Positions 31,049 to 43,064 of a DNA stretch of 64,000 bases are shown here, piece after piece. Each line of letters opens with the position of its first letter. The first letter of the stretch is position 1. A model generated the notes under the pieces. That model saw nothing but the letters and a program-made list of their open reading frames with translations, was not told the DNA's origin and searched no databases. The translations under genes were made by a program, and so were the position numbers. Source of the stretch: Anthopleura xanthogrammica (taxonomy: Eukaryota > Cnidaria > Anthozoa > Actiniaria > Actiniidae); assembly GCA_964019055.1 (NCBI GenBank), contig OZ025207.1, positions 4,653,501 through 4,717,500 of the forward strand, in the 5' to 3' direction.

Positions 31049-34000
31049 ATGTCTTGTTTGCTGTCTGTCAAGTTTGCACTTGCTCTTTTATTTCTTGGTT
31101 TTCTTCTCCAAACATTCGTATTTGAGGATTATTTCAGCGTGAAAGACTGGATATGGAACTCAATCAAAGGTAGCAAGGTGTTGTAGCTGTTGTTTTTTAA
31201 TACTTCTCGAGCTCATCTGAGACAAAAATATTGAAAACTTTTTTTTTCATACTTTTAGATCCATTATTATTTGTAAATACAAGAGACGTTCCCACCTTTA
31301 GTTGGTACTGTCGTCCCTTAAGGTTTCTAGAGTGTGAGTGTGTTTGTGATATCAAAACTGCTTGTGAAGTTCATGTAAGTTGGAAGAGCTGATGCAGTAC
31401 GTAAAAGTGCTAAAACACTAGTCAGCAAGAGTTCTTCTTCTTTTGAAAAGGTTGTTTTATAATGACAAGTTTGATTCATTGTACAGACAACAGGAAACTG
31501 TTCTTACAAAGTTAAACAGCCACAGTGTAGAGTACAAACAAAGCGTTTCAACTTCAACCATGCAAACAGGAGCCAGCTAAGGAAGACTACGCGTACTGTA
31601 GATTTGACAGTAAATTAGAATTTTATTACAACTCATGAGATCAGAGTTAGAGTGTTAGTTTGCAATGTTAGGCTGTGTTCATAATGTATGACGGGGGGCG
31701 GGGGGGTTAGGTTAAATTTTTAAACAACAAAAACTTTTTTGGTCCCCCCTTGCAGTCCCCCCAAAAATAGTTACACCCCCCAGGCAAGGCTAAAAATTTA
31801 CCCATTCCTCCCAACATACCCCCCTCGATTTCTGATAAAAAATTTCAAACCTCCCCTCCAACATTTTCAGATCCCTCCTTAACTTCACCTGACCCTCCTC
31901 TGTCATGCATTATGAACACAGCATTAGGGATCTGTACGTTGATGTTTATGCTCATCTTTGTTAAAGTTATGTGTTGAATAATGAATAATTGAATGAATGG
32001 ATGGATCAACGAATGGATAGATGAATGAATGAATGAACAAATGGATGAATGAATGCATGAATGAATGAATGAATGAATGAATGAATGGAGGGATGGAGGG
32101 ATTAATGAATGGATGGATGAATGAACGAATGAATGAACAAATTAATTGATGCTACTGTATAGACCTAATTGTTTGTTCTTTTCAGAAAACGTAAACAAGC
32201 CATCTTATGACATCATCATTGGAGTACTTTCTGCCAGGCATCATTTTGAGCTGAGAAAAAGTCTCCGAAAAACATGGGTTGGTTATGTAAAACACAATGA
32301 ATACTTGAAAAACAGGTAAGTTATTCAATCTGTCAGAATATTCTCAGTTTTGTTCTTCAAAAGATATTGAGACAATCCACAGGAAGCCCAATTTAGATGA
32401 AAGTGAAATGTAGAATTTATTAATTTTTTGCATTCAAGATCAATGATAGTATCCGCCATAGCACAAGTGAATGAAAAAATCAAGCAAAAATACAATACAA
32501 CATTTTTATCACACACCTTTGTTTTCCTATATAATTTCCCTTTGGTCTTTCAGTCGCTCATTAATTGTGCAGAAATACTGCTACAAGCTACATGTACAGT
32601 AGGGTGGCAACTTCTAACTACCATCTTTCCCATATCCTACACTTTCAATCATGATTTTTCCATCTTTTTCACATAGAACTTCCCAAAATCTTGATTAACA
32701 TTGTCCCTTGGAAGGGAGATTAATTTTTTTTTTCATTTACAGGGCAATAGACCCTTTCACGTGACGTCAAAGCAGCTCAATTTGGAGGATAAAACAAAAG
32801 AATTTCAATTCCTGAGATGTGGAAGCTATTCTTTTGTCCTCCAAATTGAGCTGCATCCCGATGTACCGCAAGGGGTCTATAACTCTAGATGGACTCTGAT
32901 TTATCATGAATTGTTCCATTCACTCAGACAATGGTTTGTTTTGTTATAGATTGCTGATCAAGTTTATTGTTGGGAATGAAGCTTGTCGGATACCACTCCA
33001 GGACAGACAGGACCCATACTCCTGTGAAAAGAATGGTCTTACAAACCCAGGTATTACCTAGATCAACTTGCAACTTGTCAGTTTTGAATATCATGCACCT
33101 TGTCACAAAACACCAACATACAATGACAAAGAAATGACCATTTTATGCACAGTAAATTTATGCACACATTAAGTCCAACCTTGGCTTGGAGCCATTGAGG
33201 GCCACTAGGCTATCATTTGTTTTTTTTATTATACTATCATGTGCTACCATCAGTAAATATAGTTTCTATTCCATTCCATTCTATTCTATTCTATTCTATT
33301 CCATTCTATTCTATTCCATTCTATTCTATTCCATTCTATTCTATTGTTCCATGGTAACTGACAAGCGATTTCAGGAAAGTTTTATCTTAAATCTATTTTT
33401 AGAAGTACTCAAAGAGAAAATATTCAACTGATTATTGCTCCTCTTAATTTCTAGTGTTGAATCAAGATATAACAGCATATCAGGTACCTAAAGGAATCAT
33501 TGGTAATCATGTACACCCAGGGCCTATTGGAATGGACTTCAAGGTATTAAATTACCTAATTTCATAAGCTATGCATGGCTAAACTATATTGATTGAATAA
33601 ACTTATGCACTCTTGGTGTAGTTGGTTGGCAATGGTTTGTTGGGTAATACTCAGGAAGAGCACCCCAGGTGCCATGTTGGCCGACTGTCTGCCGATTATT
33701 ATTATATGGCTCTTTGATGGTAATTTGCCTGGCTTTTGTCAGCCATTTGACAATAGTTTGTCAGGCGTTCAACGGTAGTTTGTCTGCCTTTTGATGGGGC
33801 TTCGGGCAACTAGTGGATTTAGCGCTATATAAATAAAGTTTATTATTATTATTATTATTAGACAGTCATTTCATGCTAACATTGTCAGGCCTTCATAAAT
33901 TAAACACACTGGTCGACAACTGTTTTTTTGTAGGTCAACATACCTATAGTGGTCACTCAACTTGGTGTTTTTGACAGCAATTCTGATGGCTTTCGACATG

Positions 34001-37000
34001 GTTTGGTTGTAAGACTCTATGACCGTGTATCTCAGGTACAGTATGTCTGTTTTGCAACAAACAATAAGTTGTTAGTACCCTGTTAAAAAGTTAATTTGGA
34101 GCCAACAGAATAAAATGTGATCAACTTTGACCTTGACCTTACAGGTTGAGGTAGTCAATGTCACTTTCACGCAAGATGACCCAGGGCAGCTCATTGGCGG
34201 CAGCAGATTCAAGCCTGTAGATCAGTATATTCTACCTAAGGTATGTTTGTGCCTTTAGTTGAAGAAATAGAAAACACACACACATGCTGTGTGCAATAAT
34301 TGCAATAATTATTATTATAAAGCACATTGGGATGGACAGAACACAAGAGAAGTGTTAGGAGAAACATGACACGTAGCAAAGTGCTTCTCAACACTTCTCA
34401 AGTGTTCTGACAATCCCCAAGTGCTTTATAATTGCACACAGCACATCAAGCAAGTTTTTTTATTTCTTTTATTTTATTTTATTTTAATTTTAATTTTAAT
34501 AACTTTCCCAAAAATAAGGACCTACAATATAAAGATATATAACAAACAAACGGAAATAAAAATAATACATACTAACAATAATATACTAAGGGAGGACAAC
34601 AGAAGGGGGAAACTGAATTTCCATATAAAACTGTTTTCCTAATATAACTATGGACAGGAACACCTATACATTAATATAAAATTCTAAAAACATATGTTAT
34701 TAAAATGTCTATGTACAAGATTGTATGAACAGATTACTGTTGACTAGATAATAAATGTGACATTAAATTAGCTTGATTTAAGATGGCTTAAAGATTTAGT
34801 CGCAAAAAATATGGAAAGGTAGAGCAAACGCATTAAAACCATGAAATAAACGCAAAACAGAAAAAAAACAAGCAGTGGCCATTCAATGGCAATTAGTCAC
34901 TATCACCCATCCAGAACATCCATCACACAAAGAACAAATGAAATACAAATTAGAGTAGCCATTATTTTTGACACCAAGGATGAAATAGAAAGTGTGTGTA
35001 AGCTGTGTACTCTCTTTACTGACGTCATATGCATATATTCATTACGTACATTGTCATTACAGTAAGTATTGGCCTTTCTAAGGTTGCATGTAAAAATGGT
35101 AACAAGAAGGATGCAACTATCATCGTCTGTTGCATCAGCAGCTGTGCCAACATACATCCAGCATCAGCAGAATGACACCACCATCCTTACATGTTTGATT
35201 GTTTTACTGTCATCATCTGCAATCATCATTATTACCCTCAATTACCCTCATTTCCAACTCAAAACATTTCATTCTGCTTCTACAAAACCTACTCTCCTTT
35301 GATTCCATAAACAATCCTGTAAAGCCATTCATTATTATTTTAAAATATTATTTTTCTTAGGGATTTCAAGCATCAATTGTAGCAGAAAATTTTAGCAGCT
35401 TTGACCCAAGTCATGATAAACCTGTGGAGCATGGCACTGTTGATAGTGGTGGTGGTCTGATAACATTCAACAAGGTGAGCCAGTGAGTAGAAATACTCCA
35501 GGTTTTAATAGTGAGGTTTCAAAAAATATCCATACCCACCATGGAGGATTTTTGTAGAAGGATCCCCCACCCCTCTGGAATTTCAATTTTCTTCCATACA
35601 AACCTTGTAATTTTGTTTTTTCTCTGATCCCCCACCCCCTGGGAATTACTGATTTCCTCCGATGATGGGATATGGATTTTTTTTTGAAACCAGACAAGGC
35701 AAGCACAAACATAAGCACAAGGATCAATATAAAATATTATATTTAACAAGAAGAAAGAGTTTACTATCAAAACTGCAAAGTTTTGTAAAAATTACTCTTG
35801 AACAAACAAAGATATAAATTTTTGAAACTAAGCATTTTTGCAAAGAAATGTATGTTGTCAGGCATCGCATGTCCGACAAGCCTCTTTATCAGTCTAGACA
35901 CATACATTTCTTTGCAAAAATTCCAAATGTGATTGTAAACTTCTTTCCTGAAAAAAAAACAACAAATATCTTATAATGTCATGCTAGCATGATATAGTTC
36001 TATTGCTTTTCCTTGTGCTTGCCCTTGCGTTAATCATGCTTGCATTTTGTGATAGCTTGCTTAATGTTTGTTTATTGTTGTCAGGTCAGCAGGTTTGGCA
36101 TGGTTCAAGGTTTTTTTCCTGATATTGAAGAATCTGCCCTTGAAGACCCACATCACTATGCAGCTGGGACATTTGTCTACCATGCATATGGTATAGTGTA
36201 GTACACAGTACATAAATACTAGTTATACAATGGTTCCGAGTGGCATACCATGGAATAACCCACGAGTCACTTGTAGTTTCTAGTATACACACGAGCCTTT
36301 AGGCGAGTGTGTATACAAAGAAAATACAAGGGATGAGTGGGATATCCACGGTATGCCACGAGAAAACATTGTATAACCATTTTATCCCACACCATAGAAA
36401 ATACAAATGTGTAGATTCAACGCACAGTGCATGATGGGAAGGAAGAGTGAAATAATGACAAATATGCAACAGCTTTCCTGTTTTCTGATTGGCTGTATTT
36501 TCTATGGTGTGATCATATAAAGTGTAGTACACAGTACATATTTTATAGTGTGGCCTTTCTTTTTTGAAACATTGATTTAGCATTTGTTTTCTCCTGGCTG
36601 ATCTACGGACACACGATGCAATGTTGCTTGCTAGGGTTTTTTAGGGGGATGTCACATGTTGCAACATTCCTTGTAACGTCAATTGAAATTGAAAGTGTAG
36701 TTACCAAGTTCTATGTTTACAAAGCTGATGAAATCAAAATCATTGCCTTTCATTGGCCGAGAGCATCATGTCGTTGCAAGCAACATCACAGAAGTGTTCA
36801 AATGGTGAAACTTAAGGAAGGAAGTTTTCAGTGTTTACACTGTTTCCTCCAGGCCGGGGGTTGGGCTGAGGGCTGATAACTCTCTCCCGTAAAAAAATGT
36901 GCCTATTACAGAAACCAGGTAACCCTGTAAATGGATTACTTGCACATCATACAGGAGTGTCAGGTGCTGACAGCTGACCTGGCCAGTGTCACACTATGAC

Positions 37001-40000
37001 CCTGACCCACTACAATATGGGCCACATCAGTATAAAGATATCATTTAAGATAACTGATGATGATACGTACCAAATGACATGAATTTCTTTTTGATTCAGT
37101 TTTCAATTCCCGGGAATTTTCTGAAGAGAATCAAAACAAAAAGCAACAAGAGGCAAGAGCAAGGGAAGAAGAAAGATTAGAGATTGTAAGAAGGGAAGAA
37201 GAACAGCTACAAGAAGAGAATCTTGAACATGGAGACTTGCTGGTGGTTGATGCTGTGGAGGTGTACAGAAACATACCACACAAGATGCTGCTATTTTACA
37301 AATGGTGAGAAATAATTAATATTGAAAAGATTAACAATTAATGATGGGCAAACACTGGGGAGCAGGGGTGATGTGTCACCTCTCACCAATGCATCCCAGG
37401 TTCAAGTCTCATCGGGGTCGGTGTCATGTGATTAGAGTTGCTTTTAGGTTCTCTCCTGTGCTTCGAGGGTTTTCCTCCGGGTTCTCCAGTTTTCCTCCCT
37501 CCACAAAAATCAACTTCCAAATTCCAATTCGATCTTTGGGCTTTCATCTAACATGGACCTTAAGGCTCCATTCTTGATTGTCCAATGCTGTGATATAACA
37601 GCCAAAGTTGGTAGAAACATTCCCAGTTGTCAGACGCGAAGCAATGCCATCTTCCTCTATCAGCAGCATAATGGTATTGTGTGGAGCCACTTTGTTGGTG
37701 CCAAGATTCATGCATTCATTCTTGCATTTTCCTTCCTTTTGACATTGAATCAAGAACAATAGGCTATTTGAATCAAACAGTCACGTGCTGATGTATCACT
37801 TTGATAACGAATCAATTCAGCCCAAGGTCCCTTGGGGAAGGCTCTGCTGGATGGCAAACAAACTTAAAAATGCTTTCTATCTTGAAATAGAGTACTAAAG
37901 GTTGTTAAAACAATTTTGTGAAGTAATCACAGACTACAGTTATGATAGTATTTTGATCTTGAAAAACATAGGTTACGCACGCACATGTCGTCACGCCATA
38001 TGCACAGCTAGGATGCGCACAATGCCCGCGAATGTCCTTAAAGTTAATTTTTTCCTTCATGATAGGGCTTCTGAAAATGTTAATTTCAACTTCACTTTAA
38101 AAACTGATGATGACTGCTTCCTAAACATAGATTCCATCCTCAATGTAAGTATTAGCAGCAGAAGTAGTAGTAACAGCAGCAGCAACAGTAGCAGCAATAG
38201 CAGCAGCAGCAGCAGCAGTAGCAGCAGCAGTGGGAGTCACAGCAGAATTTATAGCAGCAGCAGCAGTAGAAGCAGCAGCAGCAGTAGCAGCAGCAGTGGG
38301 AGTCACAGCAGAATTTATAGCAGCAGCAGTGGGAGTCACAGCAGAGTAGTAGCAGCAGCAGCAGTAGAAGCAGCAGCAGCAGTAGCAGCAGCAGTAGCAG
38401 CAGCAGTGGGAGTCACAGCAGAATTTATAGCAGCAGCAGTGGGAGTCACAGCAGAGTAGTAGCAGCAGCAGCAGTAGAAGCAGCAGCAGCAGTAGCAGCA
38501 GCAGTAGCAGCAGCAGTGGGAGTCACAGCAGAGTAGTAGCAGCAGTAGCAGTAGTAGCTTTATCAGTTGCAACAGCAGCAGCGGGAGTTGCAGCAGTAGC
38601 AGCAGCAGTAGCAACAGCAATAGCAGCTGTAGCAGTTGCAGCAGGAACAGTGGGAGTTGCAGCAGAGTAATAGTAGCAGCAGCAACAGTCAGTTGCATAA
38701 CATCACCCTAGCCACCAGATACTCTCAGGCTGTGCAATGAGCATACCAAGTTGTTTCAGTTAACCAATCAGATTTTTGTTTATAACTAATCTGTTTGTAA
38801 CTATTTTTGTGCAGGATCTGAAGATCTATGGACTACACAACAAATCAAAACTCTGGTGGAGTGGGTAAGAATATTATTACTGTATCTTTCCCAATTTTTA
38901 CTTCACTGTAACTTTGGAACCAAGCCGAGAATACAGTGATTTGTATGGGGAAATTATATATTCAAAACGCCATATCTCAGTTGCTTTTTAACCAATTCCC
39001 ATGAAATTTGGCGTGTTAACATCTTTCTTGATGTTCTATCGAAATTGAAGATCGAAATTATGATACTACGGATCCCACCGAACTGTGGCAGCACATCGAA
39101 GTTCGCGTCGCTACCACGCCCGCATTTGTCTGCTGACACTCCCACTTTGTTTTCACTGTCTCGGAATTTCGACTAGCTTGCTGTTTTACTTTAAGCGTGA
39201 GGTTCGTCGTTGGATGAAGCTACCGTCATGGAAAGATACAAATTCAAAGTAAAATACCAAGACAGATGTGTAAAACTGGTTTGTTTTTTGCCGAAAAACA
39301 GTTTAGTTCGAAAGTTTAGACTTTCACCTTTGCTTGATAGAATGTCTAACAGGTTTGTGAGCCTTTGAGGTTAAGAAATTACCACGAAATATTTTGATAA
39401 CTATCGATGAAACATACAAATATGGGCGTGTCAGCAGACAAATGTGGGTGTGGTAGCGACGTGAATTTTTGATGTGCTGTCACAGTTGGGTGAGATCCGT
39501 AGTACAGTCGAAAATTATTTTTATGACGTCATCGTACTCTATTATATGTTACTATGATAAACTATATTCCTGTTTGTTTTTAGATTCCGTCTTGATTGGC
39601 CAGTGGAACGATATGGTAAATGGCAGGAGCCAGATTACAGTGCAAGTGTATACCCAGCATTTGCTTGTGGTGCTGGAAACATGCTGTCTGCAGACCTAGT
39701 AAAATGGCTGGCTCAGAATGCTAACGTCTTGAAGCCCTACCAGGTATGATAATACTCTCATGACTGTGAAAAGCTCGGTGCTGTATGAGTGCCATGCCGT
39801 GGCCATGGTGCTTTTTAAAACTTTGATTGGCTAATTTTTTCTTGCAAAATGTGACTGGCCTGGCAATGCTGTGACCTTGGCGTGTCCATGTCCATGTTCT
39901 GTGATTGTGCTGTGTTTCAGGCATTTGATTGGATGGAGAGTAATTTCTCGTACAATGTGATTGGTCTGGCGGCAGTGCTTTGCCATGTCGCAACAATGTT

Positions 40001-41365
40001 CACGCTGCAAGCTTTTCACAGTGATACTACTCTTATTATTAACCAGTTTCACATTCCCATAATACTTTGCGTTTTTGGGGGGCAACAATAGCAAAAATTA
40101 TTTGAAAATTCAAAACTTTTTTTGCAGATGTCGAGTATATTTGCTATTATCATTGAAAAATCCAGTATCAGTTTAATCAGAGTTAATTCCACACGCATGG
40201 GAGAATGAAACGTTTGGTGTTACAGACAATGTATGGACTTACCAAGAAATGTCATGACTTTTACTCGTAAACCTGTTCAAATATTTCTTTCTGGTTTTTG
40301 TGAATTCTGATAGAATCTATCATAGATGCATATTAAGTGTTTTAAGATGTTTTTTTCTTCAATTCTTATTAATCTTCATGGTGATATTAACGATTTTGTC
40401 TCGTTGTTGGCCCCCCCCCCCCAAAACGCAAAGCATTATGGGGATGTGAAAGTGGTGAATAGATTATACCAAGATATAATATTAGAGTTACACTTCATTG
40501 CCTTCAAACAATCCTATCTTTCCATTGGATGTCGTAACATATATAATTACATATATTATCTAATAAATATTTCATTATTCTATTAGGGTGAGGATGTCTC
40601 TCTCGGGATCTGGTTATCAGCTGTAGGGCCGTTATTAGTCAAGGTGAGAAATATGAATATCTTTCTTTTAAATAAAGTTCCCTATAGACCCCTTGTAGCA
40701 CGTCGGAGTGCAGCTCAATTTGGAGGACAAAAGAATAGGTTCCAATTCTCAGGAGATTGAAATAATTCTCACCCCCCCCCCCCCCCCCCAAATTTAGCTG
40801 CTTTGACGTCACGTGCAAGGGGTCTATAACTACTCGTGTAATCCATTTCTCCCCACGGGGTTGGGGAGTAAAGAATTAGAATAATGACATTTTTGAGGTT
40901 TTTACAATAAAAACAATTTGGGAGTGACCCTGCATTGTGCCAACTAGTCTTATTTTACCAGGTAGATATCGGGACAGAGAAATGTATGGTGTCCCTCCAA
41001 ACGTCCAGCCACACATACATTCTCTGTATTTTAGACATTTTTAAAATTTCGTTATTTCGTTTTGGGGTTTGTTTGTGAATTAAATCAAATTTAAAAACTC
41101 AGTTCCAGTCCCCTGCTCGTTTTGTTACTGGCCAATTAAAACTTTGTTTTCAGGTGAACTTGACTTGTTGCTTGTCGCTTGTTGCTTTCGGCTGTAACAA
41201 CCTTTATTGAAACAAGTGTATATGTATTGTGTTCAGGATTATCGATGGACATGTGCAAGAGGTTGCAGTAAGGACATGTACACATCGCCTGAGAATGGCC
41301 CTCAGGAACTACTTGAGCTATGGACAAACCTGAAGCAATGTGATGACCCTTGTGGTTGTACCTAA
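31049..41365 (+). CDS. B3GALNT2: UDP-GalNAc:beta-1,3-N-acetylgalactosaminyltransferase 2 (512 aa, complete)
   Basis: By family knowledge this GT31 enzyme adds beta-1,3-GalNAc to GlcNAc on protein O-mannosyl glycans (such as alpha-dystroglycan) in the secretory pathway. Exons: 31049-31169, 32186-32315, 32950-33050, 33455-33543, 33934-34035, 34145-34240, 35361-35474, 36085-36190, 37100-37304, 38066-38144, 38815-38864, 39584-39743, 40587-40643, 41237-41365; total 1539 nt, in frame. Residues 5-25 form a type II signal anchor. [17 protein letters not shown] opens the luminal part. The metal-binding DDD lies at about 369-371 (LKTDDDCF), then [18 protein letters not shown] and the GEDVSLGIW motif (452-460), ending in a Cys-rich CDDPCGC. 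Length and motif order match the vertebrate enzyme (about 500 aa). A Glu/Arg-rich helix (about residues 301-325) precedes [12 protein letters not shown]. All key residues appear intact. Confidence 0.96.
31170..32185. repeat. B3GALNT2 intron 1 with GAATG/GGATG repeats
   Basis: About 31980-32140 is an imperfect GAAT tetramer array with GGAT variants. A stretch at 31690-31870 is rich in C and G homopolymer runs. No exon is seen. Confidence 0.6.
32747..32880. mobile_element. MITE-A copy 3
   Basis: The best-preserved member: ATAGACCCTTTCACGTGACG and CCGCAAGGGGTCTATA at the ends, with GCTCAATTTGGAGGATAAAA against TCCTCCAAATTGAGCTGCAT. It lies in B3GALNT2 intron 2, about 70 bp before exon 3. Confidence 0.8.
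33265..33346. repeat. ATTCY pentanucleotide array
   Basis: Short array of TATTC/CATTC pentamers in B3GALNT2 intron 3, of the same kind as 4545-5040. Confidence 0.85.
34290..34445. mobile_element. MITE-C copy
   Basis: AAGCACATTGGGATGGACAG and AACACAAGAGAAGTGTTAGG at the left, AACACTTCTCAAGTGTTCTG and CCCCAAGTGCTTTATAATTG at the right, making a long imperfect palindrome. It lies in B3GALNT2 intron 6, which is otherwise AT-rich and without exons. Confidence 0.6.
35515..35691. mobile_element. 177-bp inverted-repeat element
   Basis: GGTTTCAAAAAATATCCATA at the left end is the inverse of TATGGATTTTTTTTTGAAACC at the right. The interior has CCCCCACCCC motifs in both halves. A separate palindrome (TTTTGCAAAGAAATGTATG and its inverse) lies at about 35838-35927. 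Both are in B3GALNT2 intron 7. Confidence 0.6.
36191..36545. mobile_element. inverted-repeat element flanked by an 18-bp direct repeat
   Basis: TGTAGTACACAGTACATA occurs at about 36198 and again at about 36521. Between them lie palindromic arms: ACTCGCCTAAAGGCTCGTGT-type sequence at the centre, and GTGGCATACC against GGTATGCCAC further out. The direct repeat may be a target duplication or part of the element. It lies in B3GALNT2 intron 8, just after the exon. Confidence 0.5.
37345..37560 (+). mobile_element. tRNA-derived SINE-like copy
   Basis: The head contains CCCAGGTTCAAGTCTC, which fits a pol III B box. The body has TGCTTCGAGGGTTTTCCTCC, then GGGTTCTCCAGTTTTCCTCC, then a CAAAAATCAACTTCC tail block shared with the other copies. 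This is the clearest copy with both head and conserved body. It lies in B3GALNT2 intron 9. Confidence 0.6.
38150..38690. repeat. AGC-rich array with 109-bp higher-order unit
   Basis: Mostly AGC/AGT triplets in B3GALNT2 intron 10. GTGGGAGTCACAGCAGAATT recurs near 38229, 38297 and 38406, and the variant ending GAGTAGT near 38327, 38436 and 38516, giving a 109-bp higher-order period. Poly-S and poly-A frames are artefacts of the triplet. Confidence 0.85.
39040..39523. mobile_element. inverted-repeat element, about 480 bp
   Basis: GTCGCTACCACGCCCGCATT and TTGTCTGCTGACACTCCC at the left are answered by GTGTCAGCAGACAAATGTGG and GTGTGGTAGCGACGTGAA at the right. Further out, ACTACGGATCCCACC is answered by GGTGAGATCCGTAGT. 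It lies in B3GALNT2 intron 11, about 60 bp before exon 12. Confidence 0.65.
39744..40586. other. B3GALNT2 intron 12
   Basis: It contains CATTCCCATAATACTTTGCG (about 40049) answered by CGCAAAGCATTATGGGGATG (about 40426), an inverted pair about 400 bp apart, and a GTGAAAAGC...GCTTTTCACAG pair at 39768 and 40010. These are probably worn inverted-repeat elements. No exon is seen. Confidence 0.5.
40685..40827. mobile_element. MITE-A copy 4 with internal poly-C
   Basis: TAGACCCCTTGTAGCACGTC at the left and GACGTCACGTGCAAGGGGTC at the right match the family. The inner right arm is interrupted by a run of about 18 C residues replacing the usual TTTTGTCCTCC. It lies in B3GALNT2 intron 13. Confidence 0.7.
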
Positions 41366-43064
41366 GGTATAATGGACCAAACATATCCTGTGTCAAATTT
41401 TTACGTCGGAAAACAAAGAATTTCCAATATTTATGAGGGATGTATGAGAGCCACTCTATGGAAATACTGGTTTGGTTCGTGGCCGGGCAAGTGCATGGGA
41501 TCGCTTGGATCGTAGCTCGTCTTCCTGTAGTCTGACCTGTAGGACTCTGTTGCATTGACTTAGGCTAGTTTCAGCTGTATATAATCATTACGGATCAAGG
41601 CAGGAAGACAAGAGGTTCCATCCGGTCCCATCATCATCATCAAAAAAGACAGATCAGAAGAAGAAAGAAAGAGAGACAGACAGACAGACAAAGCAGCTAA
41701 CGGTCAGATGGACAGACAGACAGACAAACCAACTATACGCCGAATGCAATAATGGTCACCACTTCATTATCATAAGTTTTTAAATTCATATTTTAATTAA
41801 GGACTACATTAAAATTATAGATTAGAATGATATCAACAAAGTTGATAATTTAAGATATGAGAATTTAAAATTGTGAAAAACACTGGAAAAACACAAACAA
41901 TTCTCTGTATTTTTTGATTCCAAATAACTTCACTGGAATTCTATTTATAGCAACAAAACTTTCCAAAAATACATATTTGTGCTTGTTCTTTCTGATGGTG
42001 GTGCTCATTTTTAAAGATTAGTTTTTATTTCTGAAAATCAATGGCGGCCATTATTGCATTTGGCGTATGGCAGACAGACAGACAGACAAACCAACTAACG
42101 GTCAGATGGACAGACAGACAGACAAACCAACTAACGGTCAGGTGGACAGACAGACAGACAAACCAACTAACGGTCAGGTGGACAGACAGACAGACAAACC
42201 AACTAACTTTCAGATGGTCAGACAGACAGACAAACCAACTAACGGTCAGATGGTCAGACAGACAGACAAACCAACTAACGGTCAGATGGTCAGACAGACA
42301 GACAAACCAACTAACGGTCAGATGGTCAGACAGACAGACAAACCAACTAACGGTCAGATGAATAGACAGACAGACAAACCAACTAAAGGTCAGATGGTCA
42401 GACAGACAGACAAACCAACTAACGGTCAGATGGTCAGACAGACAGACAAACCAACTAACGGTCAGATGGTCAGACAGACAGACAAACCAACTAACGGTCA
42501 GATGAATAGACAGACAGACAAACCAACTAAGGGTCAGATGGTCAGACAGACAGACAAACCAACTAAGGGTCAGATGAATAGACAGACAGACAAACCAACT
42601 AACGGTCAGATGGTCAGACAGACAGACAAACCAACTAACGGTCAGGTGGACAGACAGACAGAAAGCAAAAAGAACATTCAACACCCATCAGTAACCAACA
42701 CAATAACATCGGTTAGTTACTCTGTGGTTTTTGAGGTCCATCTGTAAAATGCGCCATTTTTAAACTTCCCTCTACGTAACATTCACAGCAGGTTTGTGAG
42801 AACAGCTATTCTCACCGCAGCCCTTTCATACTTTATCTAAATATGCATCAACCAGAATGCGGTTTGAACACTGATATTCTCTCCAAGTATTATTCCTAGC
42901 ACACAATAAACACGCCGGCGCGTTTAAAACTATATAACTTAGGAATCCAAATATCTATCGTTATAAAATATTAAGGGTTTCTGCTCTGAATCTTCGCTGA
43001 CGATTCTATCAAGAACTAAAAAAAACAGTAGCTGGTCTCCAAGATTGGAAAAGAATCCGTGTTG
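41366..43064. other. spacer between B3GALNT2 and the arrestin-domain gene
   Basis: It holds short GACA-rich runs at 41680-41730 and the 36-bp minisatellite at 42067-42662. No other gene is seen. The last 400 bp should contain the 5' UTR and promoter of the arrestin-domain gene; no clear core promoter element can be named. Confidence 0.5.
42067..42662. repeat. 36-bp minisatellite, about 16 copies
   Basis: The unit is CAGACAGACAGACAAACCAA plus CTAACGGTCAGATGGT, with variants GTGGA and GAATA near its end. The period is exactly three codons times four, so long frames stay open on both strands (DRQTDKPTNGQM on +, a Cys/Trp-rich WFVCLS type on -). I treat these as non-coding. Half-units at 41680-41730 show that the repeat is older than the main array. 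Confidence 0.9.

Noticed and set aside
36299..36583. 94-codon minus-strand frame
   Set aside because: Lies across a palindromic element in B3GALNT2 intron 8; no motif.
42025..42747. DRQTDKPTNGQM-type and WFVCLS-type proteins on opposite strands
   Set aside because: A 36-bp minisatellite stays open on both strands by its period; no splice or start context.
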